NCBI GenBank assembly: GCA_905233295.1
Contig: CAJODX010000004.1
Location: forward strand, 1 to 16,907
Reading direction: 5' to 3'
DNA from: an uncultured Synergistales bacterium
GTDB lineage: Bacteria > Synergistota > Synergistia > Synergistales > Aminobacteriaceae
Length of the DNA: 16,907 nt
Both the position numbers and the translations under genes were made by a program. Shown one piece after another: positions 1-8,450 of this stretch. The notes under the pieces were generated by a model, which ran no database searches, had not been told where the DNA came from, and was given only the letters and a program-made list of their open reading frames with translations. The first letter of the stretch is position 1, and the number at the start of each line of letters is the position of its first letter.

Positions 1-20
1 GAATCCCGCTAGGACCGCCA
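1..20 (+). tRNA. 3' end of a tRNA gene, probably tRNA-Asp
   Basis: The first 20 nt fit tRNA positions 57-76 exactly. They hold the end of the T-loop and 3' T-stem strand (GAATCCCGC), a 7-nt 3' acceptor strand (TAGGACC), discriminator G73 and an encoded CCA. The 5' half and anticodon lie outside the window. The implied 5' acceptor strand GGTCCTA and G73 suit a bacterial tRNA-Asp, but the isoacceptor is an inference. No clear terminator for this tRNA is seen before the convergent argF-type gene. Confidence 0.8.
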
Positions 21-71
21 TTTTTATGCTTATCTTTCACTTTCACTCAAAAAATTTTCCGAAATCATAGC

Positions 72-106
72 AAAAAAAAGAGCTTCACCCGCAGGCAAAG
101 CCCTCT
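72..106 (-). terminator. Probable rho-independent terminator of the ornithine carbamoyltransferase gene
   Basis: Read on the minus strand, just after the stop codon, AGAG and CTT pair with AAG and CTCT across a 12-nt loop, with a two-base GG bulge. A run of T residues follows directly. The stem is imperfect, so the call is moderate. Its position between a minus-strand gene and a convergent tRNA supports it. Confidence 0.55.
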
Positions 107-112
107 GAAATT

Positions 113-1051
113 TTAATTTCCCAAAGTCGCTACCATGACGGCTTTAATCGTGTGCATTCTGTTTTCGGCTTCATCAAAAACTTTTGAAGCTTCACTCTCA
201 AAAACATCTTCGGTAACTTCAGCTCCCTTGACCGCAGGAAGACAATGCAAAAATATCGTTGTGTCTTTGCCTGTCGCGTTCATTAAATTTGAATTTACCT
301 GCCACGGAGTCAATATTTTGTAACGTTCCTCCTTGAGAGCTTCTTCGCCCATTGAAACCCACACGTCAGTATAAAGAGCATCCGCGCCTTTCACAGCTTC
401 AAGCGGCGTATTGATGACTTTTATCTCGGAATGTTTTGCTATGCTGCGGCATTTTTCAAGAAGATTTTTATCCGGCTCAAGCTCTTTCGGAGTGCTGATG
501 ACGTAATTCACGCCCATCTTTGCACAGCCTATCATTAACGCGTTCGACATGTTGTTGCGCCCATCGCCAAGATAAACGAGCGTCAAGCCTTTGAGAGTTC
601 CGAAATTTTCTCTGAGTGTCAGAAAATCCGCGAGAACCTGAGTCGGGTGGTCAGTGTCTGTCAATCCGTTCCAGACGGGAACGCCGGAATATTTTGCCAG
701 CGTTTCGACAGTCTCCTGTTTGAAGCCGCGAAATTCAATCCCGTCAAACATTCGTCCCAAAACTCTCGCAGTGTCTTTTACATCTTCTTTTGCACCGAGA
801 TGAATGTCATTTTTGCTCAAAAATTCTGGGAATGCGCCTTCGTCATTGCATGCCACTGTGAATGAACAGCGTGTTCTCGTTGAAGATTTCTCAAACAGGA
901 GCGCGATATTTTTTCCTGCGAGAGAGTTTCCGCGAATGCCGGCACGTTTTTTTGATTTCAAGTCCGCCGCAAGATTTAACAGATAATTTATTTCATCGGG
1001 TGTGAAGTCCATCAGAGTTAAAAAACTTCTGCCCCTGAGATTTACAGCCAT
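113..1051 (-). CDS. argF: Ornithine carbamoyltransferase
   Basis: This 312-residue cytoplasmic enzyme transfers the carbamoyl group between carbamoyl phosphate and ornithine/citrulline. It works either in arginine synthesis (ArgF) or, running in reverse, in the arginine deiminase pathway (ArcB). Visible motifs are the carbamoyl-phosphate loop SSTRTR (residues 56-61), DHPTQ (about 134-138), the ornithine-binding SMG loop (233-235) and the catalytic HCLP (269-272). Length is normal for the family. The start is fixed by an AGGAGG ribosome site 8 nt upstream. The segment KDTARVLGRMFDGIEFRGF resembles the ArcB/E. coli ArgF branch, and no other arginine gene is adjacent. The choice between anabolic and catabolic roles is therefore open; argF is used as the generic symbol. 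It stands alone, divergent from the HD-GYP gene. Confidence 0.93.
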   Translation of the reverse strand: MAVNLRGRSFLTLMDFTPDEINYLLNLAADLKSKKRAGIRGNSLAGKNIALLFEKSSTRTRCSFTVACNDEGAFPEFLSKNDIHLGAKEDVKDTARVLGRMFDGIEFRGFKQETVETLAKYSGVPVWNGLTDTDHPTQVLADFLTLRENFGTLKGLTLVYLGDGRNNMSNALMIGCAKMGVNYVISTPKELEPDKNLLEKCRSIAKHSEIKVINTPLEAVKGADALYTDVWVSMGEEALKEERYKILTPWQVNSNLMNATGKDTTIFLHCLPAVKGAEVTEDVFESEASKVFDEAENRMHTIKAVMVATLGN

Positions 1052-1149
1052 AAAAAAATTCCTCCTAAAGTTTTATCTTTAATATATAATAACAAAATAC
1101 GTTTTAGTTTTTTTGGCGGTTCACGATTGTTAAAGAGGGAAAAATTTTT
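1052..1149. promoter_or_regulatory. Divergent intergenic region, promoters for both flanking genes expected
   Basis: This 98-nt AT-rich gap lies between two genes that point away from each other, so it should hold a promoter for each. A TATAAT hexamer at 1085-1090 on the plus strand overlaps TATTAT/TATATT readings on the minus strand. No convincing -35 box at 16-18 nt spacing was found for either direction. The ribosome sites are clear: AGGAGG on the minus strand at about 1060-1066, and GAGGGA at 1135-1140 on the plus strand. Confidence 0.4.
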
Positions 1150-4100
1150 TTGATGAAAAAAATCTTTTTTTTAATTTTTATTTTGGCTTTTCAGATTTCA
1201 GATACGGCATACTCCACAGAGTTGCTTAATTCTTCCGGCGTTCAAAACAGAAAACTTTCTGTCAATCCTGAGAGCCGCAGTCAGGGATATTCTGCTGTGA
1301 TGTATGACAACTCCAAAGGGCTTCCGACTTCAGAGGCAAACGCCATTGCTGAAACAAGCGACGGCTTTATCTGGATTGGCAGCTACGGAGGTCTTGTCCG
1401 TTATGACGGCAACACATTTGAACGCGTTGATTCAAGAGCAGGAATCGGCAGCGTGAAATGTCTTTATGTCGATAAACGCGACCGATTATGGGTAGGCACA
1501 GCTGACTCGGGACTCTTTATGGTTAACAGGAACAAAATCTATCAATGGAATAAATCGAACGGCTTGAAATCTACCAGCGTTATCGCAATAGCCGAAGACC
1601 CTCACAGCCGCGTTTACGTCGCAACGACTTCAGGTCTTGTCGTGATATATCCCGAAATGTACGTTGAGGATATTGCTGACGAAAAAATCAAAGATGCCTA
1701 TATCAGAGATTTAAGGCTCGGCAACGACAGACTTATATACGGCGTTACACAGACGGGCGATTTATTTACATTAAAAAACGGAAAGCTCGTGAATTTTTTG
1801 AGCCGCGAAGACTGCCGCGTCAAAGGCATAATCGGAATCCTTCCTGATCCTGAAAATCCGGGGAAAATTTTTCTCGGTACAGAAAATTCAGATGTCTATT
1901 ACGGCAGCATGGAAGATAATTTCGCTTCAATGACAACTTACGACATCTCGCCGCTGTCTTATATCGAAAAATTTGAATATATTGACGGCAAAATCTGGAT
2001 TTGCGCCGGAAACGGCATCGGCGTTCTTGATGAAAAAGGATTTTTCAAGATCGAAAATATTCCCATGGAACATTCAATCGGACATGTAATGACGGACTAC
2101 GAAGGAAATTTATGGTTCACGTCTTCAAGACAGGGCGTTATGAAAATCGTGCCCAATCAGTTTGTTGACATTTACGAACATAATAAATTATCTCCGGCTG
2201 TCGTAAATTCAACATGTATGTACGACGGAAAATTGTTCATAGCGACGGATTCGGGGCTGACCATTCTCGAAAACGGAGAAAAAATTAATTCTCTTCCTTT
2301 AACGAAAGCCGTTACAGCTTCAGGAAAAAAACTTGAAACGGACGATTTGATAAAATTTCTTGACGGCGTGAGAATACGTTCAATCATTCGGGACAGCAAA
2401 AATCGCTTATGGATTGCATCATGGCGTAAATACGGTCTTCTCCGTTATGACAAAGGAGAGCTGCTCGATTTCACAGTTGAAGATGGGCTTTTTTCCGAAA
2501 GAGTGCGTGTTGTGTGCGAACGTGAAGACGGCGCGATAATGGCTGCGTGTACCGGTGGCATAAACATCATCGAAGGCGATAAAATCACGGCGGGCTACGG
2601 ATTTGAAGCGGGATTGCTTAACACTGAAGTCCTCACTGTTGCGGAAGGTTACAATCACGATTGCATCATCGGCACTGACGGAGGAGGAATCTACGTTATA
2701 GGCATCGGCGGAGTGAAACATATAGGCTCTGAAGAAGGGCTTACATCTGAAATTGTAATGCGCGTGAAACGTGATCGAAAACAAAAATTTTACTGGATCA
2801 TAACGAGCAACTCAATCGCCTTTATGACTAATGATTATAAAGTCAGAACAGTGAAAAATTTTCCGTACTCAAACAACTATGATTTGTACGAAAACAGCAA
2901 ATATGAAGCTTGGATACTCGCGAGCAACGGAATTTACGTTCTGCCTGTCGCTGATATATTAAAAAACGACACTGTAAAACCTGTATATTACGGAATATAC
3001 AACGGTCTCCCATGTGTTCCGACTGCAAATTCATACAGTGAACTCACAGAAGACGGAGATTTTTATATTTCAGGTCTTACAGGAGTTGTTAAGAACAATA
3101 TCGAAAAATCTTTTCAGGCAATTTCAGATATAAAAGTTTCCGTGCCTTTCGTTGATGTTGACGGTCGCAGAATTTACCCTGACTCAAACGGGGATTTTAA
3201 AATTCCAGCGAATACGCGCAAACTCACTGTGAACAGTTTTGTATTTAATTATTCGCTTAATAATCCTATGGTTTCGTGGCAGCTTGAAGGTTTTGAAAAA
3301 GAAAATCCTCCTGTCAGCCGCACAGACCTTGTACCCATTGACTATACGAATTTAAGAGGCGGAACATATAATTTCATAATACAGCTTATGGACTCAATGA
3401 GAAAGAGCAATAAAACATTTTGCGTCAAAATTATCAAAGAAAAAGCTTTTTATGAAGAAGCTTGGTTTTATATTATCCTTGCATTATTGTCTTTCGTTGC
3501 GCTGAGAGATTTAATCAGCATTTATGTCGTGATGAAAACCCGCAGGCTTGAAGAGAGAAACAGAGAAAATATGACTTTCATCAAAGAAGTTACAGAGGCA
3601 TTCGCAAAGGTCATAGATATGAAAGACAAATATACAAACGGTCATTCAATGAGGGTTGCAAAATATTCGGCGATGCTTGCAAAAGAACTCGGCTACAACG
3701 ATGAACAGGTGGAAAAATGTTACCGCATTGCATTGCTACATGACATCGGAAAAATCGGAATACCTTCAGAGGTTTTGAACAAGCCTGATAAACTGACTGA
3801 TGAGGAATTTACAATAATGAAATCCCACGCTACCCTGGGCTGGAAAGCACTCAAAGATATTACGATAATGCCTGACCTTGCAACAGGCGCACAATCTCAT
3901 CACGAACGTCCGGACGGCAAAGGCTATCCCAACGGTCTTCGCGGTAATGAAATTCCAAGGGTCGCGCAAATTATTGCCGTTGCTGATACTTTTGACGCAA
4001 TGTATTCAACGCGCCCGTACAGAAAACGAATGAATTTTGAAAAAGTCGTTTCGATAATGAAAGAGGGTTCAGGAACACAGCTTACCGCTGATGTCGTTGA

Positions 4101-4194
4101 TGCGTTCCTGCGTCTTGTGGCACAAGGAGAATTTCGCGCTCCTGACGATCATGGCGGCGGCAGTGTTGAAAATATCGAAAACGTAAAAAATTAA
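1150..4194 (+). CDS. Membrane sensor: periplasmic propeller + Y_Y_Y domain + HD-GYP c-di-GMP phosphodiesterase
   Basis: The 1014-residue protein begins with a signal peptide (about 1-23). Next comes a long periplasmic region (about 45-680) with at least ten short repeats of the two-component-regulator propeller type, such as WIGSYGGLVRYDG, LWVGTADSGLF and LWFTSSRQGVMKI. A Y_Y_Y-type beta-sandwich follows (about 690-757), then one transmembrane helix (about 771-795) and a cytoplasmic HD-GYP domain (about 810-995). The HD-GYP residues are intact: NGHS with H832, HDIGKI with H864/D865, HHERPDGKGYP (917-927) and ADTFDAM. Cyclic-di-GMP hydrolysis is therefore likely. No histidine kinase or receiver domain is present. 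The propeller presumably senses a periplasmic ligand or sugar polymer; the ligand is unknown. The start is TTG at 1150 or ATG at 1153; GAGGGA lies 9 nt before the TTG. The gene is a single unit ended by a strong hairpin. Confidence 0.9.
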   Translation: MMKKIFFLIFILAFQISDTAYSTELLNSSGVQNRKLSVNPESRSQGYSAVMYDNSKGLPTSEANAIAETSDGFIWIGSYGGLVRYDGNTFERVDSRAGIGSVKCLYVDKRDRLWVGTADSGLFMVNRNKIYQWNKSNGLKSTSVIAIAEDPHSRVYVATTSGLVVIYPEMYVEDIADEKIKDAYIRDLRLGNDRLIYGVTQTGDLFTLKNGKLVNFLSREDCRVKGIIGILPDPENPGKIFLGTENSDVYYGSMEDNFASMTTYDISPLSYIEKFEYIDGKIWICAGNGIGVLDEKGFFKIENIPMEHSIGHVMTDYEGNLWFTSSRQGVMKIVPNQFVDIYEHNKLSPAVVNSTCMYDGKLFIATDSGLTILENGEKINSLPLTKAVTASGKKLETDDLIKFLDGVRIRSIIRDSKNRLWIASWRKYGLLRYDKGELLDFTVEDGLFSERVRVVCEREDGAIMAACTGGINIIEGDKITAGYGFEAGLLNTEVLTVAEGYNHDCIIGTDGGGIYVIGIGGVKHIGSEEGLTSEIVMRVKRDRKQKFYWIITSNSIAFMTNDYKVRTVKNFPYSNNYDLYENSKYEAWILASNGIYVLPVADILKNDTVKPVYYGIYNGLPCVPTANSYSELTEDGDFYISGLTGVVKNNIEKSFQAISDIKVSVPFVDVDGRRIYPDSNGDFKIPANTRKLTVNSFVFNYSLNNPMVSWQLEGFEKENPPVSRTDLVPIDYTNLRGGTYNFIIQLMDSMRKSNKTFCVKIIKEKAFYEEAWFYIILALLSFVALRDLISIYVVMKTRRLEERNRENMTFIKEVTEAFAKVIDMKDKYTNGHSMRVAKYSAMLAKELGYNDEQVEKCYRIALLHDIGKIGIPSEVLNKPDKLTDEEFTIMKSHATLGWKALKDITIMPDLATGAQSHHERPDGKGYPNGLRGNEIPRVAQIIAVADTFDAMYSTRPYRKRMNFEKVVSIMKEGSGTQLTADVVDAFLRLVAQGEFRAPDDHGGGSVENIENVKN

Positions 4195-4197
4195 ACG

Positions 4198-4236
4198 AAA
4201 AGAGCCTTTGAAAAACTCAGAGGCTCTTTTATTTTC
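4198..4236. terminator. Bidirectional rho-independent terminator
   Basis: A perfect 10-bp inverted repeat, AAAAGAGCCT and AGGCTCTTTT, has a 13-nt spacer. It is flanked by A on the left and T on the right, so it can end transcription both ways. It serves the HD-GYP gene on the plus strand and groESL on the minus strand, which converge here. Confidence 0.9.
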
Positions 4237-4263
4237 TTCTTTAAATTAAAAGTTAAAAATCTT

Positions 4264-5898
4264 TTAATACATGCCGTCCATGCCGCCCATTCCGCCGGGC
4301 ATCGCAGGAGCTGCTTCTTTCTTTTCGGGTTTATCTGCAACGATGCCTTCTGTCGTTAAGACCATCGCAGCGATTGAACCTGCGTTCTGTAACGCTGAAC
4401 GTGTAACCTTCACGGGGTCAATGATTCCTGCCGCTACCATGTCGGTGTATTCGCCAGTTGCAGCGTTGAGACCGTGTCCGATTTTTTCGCTTCTGACTCT
4501 TTCGACAACGACATCACCCTGATAGCCGGCGTTTTCAGCGATTAAATACAGCGGGGCTTTGAGTGCGTCAAGAACGATTCTCGCACCCGTCTTAACATCG
4601 CCGGAAAGTTTTTCGACAAAAGGTTCAAGAGCTGTTGCGCAGTTGAGAGCTGCAACACCGCCGCCAGCTACGATGCCTTCTTCGACTGCAGCGCGTGTAG
4701 CGTTGAGAGCGTCTTCGATACGGTGTTTGAGTTCTTTCTGTTCAGTTTCTGTTGCTGAACCGACCTGAATGACTGCAACGCCGCCGACGAGTTTCGCAAG
4801 TCTTTCGTGAAGTTTCTCTTTATCATAGTCTGACGTTGATTCTTCGATTTCGCGTTTAATCTGTGCGGCACGTGCTTTGATTTCTTTTGAATCGCCTGCG
4901 CCGTTCGTGATTGTCGTGTCCTCTTTCGTAATGATGACTTTCTTTGCACGACCAAGCATGTTGAGTTCTGTGTTCTCAAATTTCATGCCTGTCTCTTCGC
5001 TGATGACTGTACCGCCCGTAACGATTGCGATGTCCTGAAGCATTGCTTTTCTTCTGTCGCCGAAGCCCGGAGCTTTGACAGCAGCAACCTGCATTACGCC
5101 GCGAAGTTTATTGACAACGAGTGTTGCGAGTGCTTCACCGTCAACATCTTCAGCTATGATGACCAACGGTTTGCCGGTCTGTACGACTTTTTCAAGGACA
5201 GGGAGCAAATCTTTAATGTTGCTGATCTTTGCATCGTGAATGAGAATATATGCATCATCGAAGCTTGCTTCCATTCTCTCGCTGTCAGTTACCATGTAAG
5301 GGCTGATGTAGCCTTTGTCAAACTGAAGACCTTCGACCATTTCAAGAGTCGTTCCGACCGTCTGGCTGTCTTCGATTGTGATAACGCCGTCTTCACCGAC
5401 TTTTGCCATTGCATCAGAAATTAATTTTCCTACTTCAGCGTTGTTAGCTGAAATTGAAGCAACCTGCTCGATTTTTTCTTTCTCTTTAACTGGCGTTGAC
5501 TGTTTCTTGAGTTCATCGACAACAAACTCGATAGCTTTCTCGATGCCCTGACGCATTAACATTCCGTTTGCGCCCGCTGCAACGTTCTTCATGCCCTCAC
5601 GGATAATAGCGCGTGAGAAAATTGTCGCTGTTGTTGTGCCGTCGCCTGCGATGTCGTTCGTTTTTGAAGCGACTTCCTTTAAAAGCTGTGCGCCTGCGTT
5701 TTCAAAAGGATCTTCAAGTTCGATTTCCTTTGCGATTGTAACGCCGTCATTTGTGATCATGGGTGAACCGAATTTTTTTTCAAGGACAACGTTGCGTCCT
5801 TTAGGTCCAAGCGTTACGCCTACCGTGTCAGCTACTTTATCAATTCCGCGGAGCATTGCCCTGCGTGCTTCTTCTCCGAATGCAAGAATTTTTGCCAT
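4264..5898 (-). CDS. groEL: Chaperonin GroEL (Hsp60, Cpn60)
   Basis: This 544-residue protein is the large subunit of the cytoplasmic folding chamber that refolds proteins using ATP, with GroES as its lid. It is full length. Conserved landmarks are the N-terminal TVGVTLGPKGRNVVLEKKFG, the ATP-binding AGDGTTTAT segment (near residue 86), the apical-domain stretch around KPLVIIAEDVDGEAL, the AGGGVAAL segment and the flexible GGM-repeat tail ending GGMGGMDGMY. It lies 33 nt behind groES in one operon under CIRCE/HrcA control. The ATG start follows a GGAGAG ribosome site. It is the only groEL in the window, and nothing unusual is seen in it. Confidence 0.98.
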   Translation of the reverse strand: MAKILAFGEEARRAMLRGIDKVADTVGVTLGPKGRNVVLEKKFGSPMITNDGVTIAKEIELEDPFENAGAQLLKEVASKTNDIAGDGTTTATIFSRAIIREGMKNVAAGANGMLMRQGIEKAIEFVVDELKKQSTPVKEKEKIEQVASISANNAEVGKLISDAMAKVGEDGVITIEDSQTVGTTLEMVEGLQFDKGYISPYMVTDSERMEASFDDAYILIHDAKISNIKDLLPVLEKVVQTGKPLVIIAEDVDGEALATLVVNKLRGVMQVAAVKAPGFGDRRKAMLQDIAIVTGGTVISEETGMKFENTELNMLGRAKKVIITKEDTTITNGAGDSKEIKARAAQIKREIEESTSDYDKEKLHERLAKLVGGVAVIQVGSATETEQKELKHRIEDALNATRAAVEEGIVAGGGVAALNCATALEPFVEKLSGDVKTGARIVLDALKAPLYLIAENAGYQGDVVVERVRSEKIGHGLNAATGEYTDMVAAGIIDPVKVTRSALQNAGSIAAMVLTTEGIVADKPEKKEAAPAMPGGMGGMDGMY

Positions 5899-5931
5899 AA
5901 TTATTTTCTCTCCTTATTTCTTTTTCCCAAG

Positions 5932-6222
5932 TTATTTCTCGATAATTGCAAGCACATCGCGCTCGCTGAAAATTACAAGTTCCTCGCCGTCAACTTTTAC
6001 TTCTGTGCCGGCATATTTGCTGAAAATGATTCTGTCGCCGACTTTGACTTCGACGGGCTGTTTTGTTCCATTGTCAAGAATTTTGCCTGTACCTACCGCG
6101 ATAACTTCGCCCTCTGTCGGTTTTTCTTTTGCTGTATCGGGAAGAACGATCCCGCCTTTTGTCTTTTTTTCCTCGCTCAGAACTTTCACAACGATTCTAT
6201 CGCCAAGCGGTTTAAGTTTCAT
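5932..6222 (-). CDS. groES: Co-chaperonin GroES (Hsp10, Cpn10)
   Basis: This 96-residue protein forms the heptameric lid of the GroEL chamber. It starts with the family signature KPLGDRIVVKV. The mobile loop that docks on GroEL (EKKTKGGIVLPD, about residues 18-29) is present, and it ends in a typical DVLAIIEK. Length is normal. A strong AGGAGGT ribosome site precedes the ATG. It is the first gene of the groES-groEL operon, with the promoter and CIRCE operator directly upstream. Confidence 0.98.
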   Translation of the reverse strand: MKLKPLGDRIVVKVLSEEKKTKGGIVLPDTAKEKPTEGEVIAVGTGKILDNGTKQPVEVKVGDRIIFSKYAGTEVKVDGEELVIFSERDVLAIIEK

Positions 6223-6252
6223 AATTTCTTACCTCCTGAATTTTTATTTTTA

Positions 6253-6279
6253 ATGGCACTCAAGATTAAAGAGTGCTAA
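6253..6279 (-). promoter_or_regulatory. CIRCE operator (HrcA repressor binding site)
   Basis: This is the classic 9-9-9 inverted repeat. On the plus strand the left arm ATGGCACTC (6253-6261) has two mismatches to the canonical TTAGCACTC. The spacer is 9 nt, and the right arm GAGTGCTAA (6271-6279) is perfect. It sits between the groESL promoter and the groES ribosome site, so it also lies in the mRNA leader. Established biology of CIRCE/HrcA predicts repression that is lifted by heat or misfolded protein. No hrcA gene is in the window. Confidence 0.93.
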
Positions 6280-6295
6280 CCAAACGACGCGGGAG

Positions 6296-6324
6296 ATAAT
6301 AGACCTGAGATTAAAAAAAGTCAA
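6296..6324 (-). promoter_or_regulatory. Sigma-70 type promoter of groES-groEL
   Basis: On the minus strand a -35 box TTGACT (6319-6324) and a -10 box TATTAT (6296-6301) are separated by exactly 17 nt. Transcription would start near 6289, about 10 nt before the CIRCE operator, the usual arrangement for HrcA-controlled groESL operons. Confidence 0.85.
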
Positions 6325-6395
6325 GAGCAAAAAATTAAAAAATAAAAAAATATCACTGGAGTTTGTCGCAGAAGTGAAAAAAACGTTTACCGCTT

Positions 6396-6425
6396 TTGCG
6401 TGGATTGAAATAAATGTTATATAAT
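6396..6425 (+). promoter_or_regulatory. Probable sigma-70 promoter of the ptsH-ptsI operon
   Basis: A perfect -10 box TATAAT (6420-6425) follows a fair -35 box TTGCGT (6396-6401) at 18-nt spacing. The predicted start near 6432 leaves a leader of about 60 nt before ptsH. The flanking gap (6325-6494) otherwise holds only A/T runs and a short AAACGTTT palindrome at 6381-6388. Confidence 0.65.
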
Positions 6426-6494
6426 TTGTTCAACACTACGCCATTATCTTATGGACAATTTTTTTTGAATTAAAGAAAGGAAGTATGAAGACAA

Positions 6495-6752
6495 ATGAAA
6501 GAATTTAAGTATGTCATCACCGATCCGGTAGGAATCCATGCACGCCCGGCAGGTCTTCTTGTGAAAGAGGCAAAAAATTTCAAGAGTACCGCAACGTTCA
6601 TCAAAGGCGAAAAAAGCGCGAAAGCAACTTCCCTTATGAAATTAATGGGAATGGGAATCAAACAGGGCGATGAAGTTACCGTCCAAGTTGAAGGAGAAGA
6701 CGAAGAAGCCTGCGCCGCTGCAATCGAAAAATTTCTTAAGGAGAATTTTTAA
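6495..6752 (+). CDS. ptsH: Phosphocarrier protein HPr
   Basis: This 85-residue cytoplasmic protein carries a phosphoryl group from enzyme I to PTS sugar transporters. The active-site histidine H15 is in GIHARPAG. The regulatory serine S46, in KATSLMKLMGMG, is also kept, so control by HPr kinase/phosphorylase is possible, as in Firmicutes. Length is normal. The ATG at 6495 follows a GGAAG ribosome site at 11-nt spacing. The stop codon overlaps the ptsI start by one base (TAATG), so the two genes are translationally coupled. No PTS transporter gene lies in the window. Confidence 0.96.
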   Translation: MKEFKYVITDPVGIHARPAGLLVKEAKNFKSTATFIKGEKSAKATSLMKLMGMGIKQGDEVTVQVEGEDEEACAAAIEKFLKENF

Positions 6753-8449
6753 TGCAGACCTTTAAAGGTACGAAAATCGTAAACGGAATCGCAATCGGAA
6801 AAATAAAAATCTACAAAGCTCCCGTTTATGAAATCAGTGAAGAACTTGTCAGCGACATAGCAGCCGAACTTGAAAGATTTGAAGCTGCACGCGTGAAAGT
6901 CCAAAATGAACAGAATGCTCTCTATGAAAAAGAAATGAACGCAGGGCATAAAGACACCGCTGGAATTTTTGAAGCTCACGCTATGATGCTTGATGATGAA
7001 GATCTGATTGACTCCTGCAAAGAAATGATGGCTGAAGGTCATACCGCAGAGTTTGCTGTCAGAGATGGTTTTGAAGCCGCGGCGGAAATGTTCAGAAACA
7101 TGGACGATGAATATTTTAAGGCTCGCAGCGCAGACGTTATCGACTTGAAAAATTCAATGCTCGATGTTCTGTTCGGAGCTGACACGGCGAATTTACAGGG
7201 TACTGAACCCGCGATTTTAGTTGCCGAAGATCTTGCTCCTTCCGAAACAGTTAAGCTTGATAAATCTCTTCTTCTCGGACTTGTTACGCGTCAGGGAAGC
7301 TCGAACAGCCACACCGCAATTTTAGCCCGCAGCATGAACTGGCCGGCTTTGATTCAGTGCCATGATGTTGCTGATGACTGGGACGGAAAATTTGCGATTC
7401 TTGACGGCTACAATTCGTGCATTTACATTGAGCCTGAGCAGAATATCATTGACGAACTCACCGCAAAACAGAAAGCCGACAGAGAGAAAGAGGCAAAACT
7501 TCAGGAACTCAAAGGCAAGCCCACCGAAACAAAAGACGGCTATAAAGTCAGACTTTACGCAAATATCGGCGGTCCGAAAGACATTAACGCAGTCATTGAA
7601 AACGATGCTGAAGGAGTCGGACTTTTCAGATCCGAATTTGTCTATCTCAACAGCAAGACAGATCCCACCGAGGAAGAACAGTTCCAAGCTTACAGGAAAG
7701 TTCTCGAAGCTCTTTCGCCGCGTTTAATCGTCATCAGGACATGCGACATCGGCGCAGACAAGACTATCGACTACATGAATCTTGATAAAGAAGAAAATCC
7801 GGCATTAGGATTCAGAGCGGTCAGAATCTGCTTGACACGCAAGGACTTTTTCAAACGCCAGCTCAGAGCGTTGTTAAGGGCTTCAGCGTTTGGGAATCTG
7901 GGTATAATGTTCCCGATGATTATAAGCAAATGGGAAGTTCAGGAATGCAAAGCTATCCTTGACGAATGCAAAAAAGAGCTTGAGGCTGAAGGCGTTAAAA
8001 TCGGCAAATACGAAACAGGTATAATGATAGAAACTCCGGCGGCGGCACTGTGTGCTGATGAACTCGCGGAGGAAGTTGATTTCTTCTCGCTCGGCACGAA
8101 TGACCTGACGCAATATACCTGCGCCATTGACCGTCAGAGCGCGAACCTTGAAAGATTCTCCAACACTCATCACCCTGCTCTGCTCAGATTAATAAAGGAA
8201 ACTATCGAAGCAGGACACCGCCACAACACATGGGTAGGAATCTGCGGCGAACTCGGTGCAGATCCGGAACTCACGGAAGAATTTTTGAAATGGGGCGTTG
8301 ATGAGCTTTCTGTCAATCCGAAGAGCATTCTTCCTCTGAGAGACAGGATAAGGGGAATGGATCTTTCAAAATACAGGAAAACTGAATCTCCGGCAAAAGA
8401 TGCTGAAACATCAAAGCCGAAGGGATTTTTCGGGAGGTTGTTTAGTTAA
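6752..8449 (+). CDS. ptsI: PTS enzyme I (phosphoenolpyruvate-protein phosphotransferase)
   Basis: This 565-residue cytoplasmic enzyme takes phosphate from phosphoenolpyruvate and passes it to HPr. The N-terminal half carries the phosphorylated histidine H187 in SSNSHTAILAR. The PEP-binding barrel shows EGVGLFRSEF (from 287), RTCDIGADK, NPALGFRAVR, GIMIETPAA and SLGTNDLTQY. The acid-base cysteine C498 is in GICGELGAD. All expected catalytic elements are present. After the barrel ends (LPLRDRIRG) the usual C-terminal helices seem to be missing. They are replaced by a polar linker and a basic, aromatic tail, KPKGFFGRLFS. The gene starts inside the ptsH stop codon and ends 1 nt before the ROK kinase gene. 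Confidence 0.96.
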   Translation: MQTFKGTKIVNGIAIGKIKIYKAPVYEISEELVSDIAAELERFEAARVKVQNEQNALYEKEMNAGHKDTAGIFEAHAMMLDDEDLIDSCKEMMAEGHTAEFAVRDGFEAAAEMFRNMDDEYFKARSADVIDLKNSMLDVLFGADTANLQGTEPAILVAEDLAPSETVKLDKSLLLGLVTRQGSSNSHTAILARSMNWPALIQCHDVADDWDGKFAILDGYNSCIYIEPEQNIIDELTAKQKADREKEAKLQELKGKPTETKDGYKVRLYANIGGPKDINAVIENDAEGVGLFRSEFVYLNSKTDPTEEEQFQAYRKVLEALSPRLIVIRTCDIGADKTIDYMNLDKEENPALGFRAVRICLTRKDFFKRQLRALLRASAFGNLGIMFPMIISKWEVQECKAILDECKKELEAEGVKIGKYETGIMIETPAAALCADELAEEVDFFSLGTNDLTQYTCAIDRQSANLERFSNTHHPALLRLIKETIEAGHRHNTWVGICGELGADPELTEEFLKWGVDELSVNPKSILPLRDRIRGMDLSKYRKTESPAKDAETSKPKGFFGRLFS

Positions 8450-8450
8450 T

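Noticed and set aside
5591..6253. Long plus-strand open frame of 220 codons opposite groEL/groES
   Set aside because: Low-complexity Ser/Pro/Phe protein that is the antisense shadow of conserved genes; no ribosome site or family resemblance.
6378..6391. Catabolite-responsive (cre-like) pseudo-palindrome centred on AAACGTTT near the ptsH promoter
   Set aside because: At least three mismatches to the cre consensus, and A/T runs make chance matches likely.
6485..6508. Seven-codon leader frame (starting MKTNERI) overlapping the ptsH start
   Set aside because: The ribosome site is too close to this ATG; it suits the ptsH ATG better.
8400..8450. Upstream extension of the fructokinase inside ptsI
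   Set aside because: The extra residues are out-of-frame ptsI sequence; the family start and spacing fit ATG 8451.
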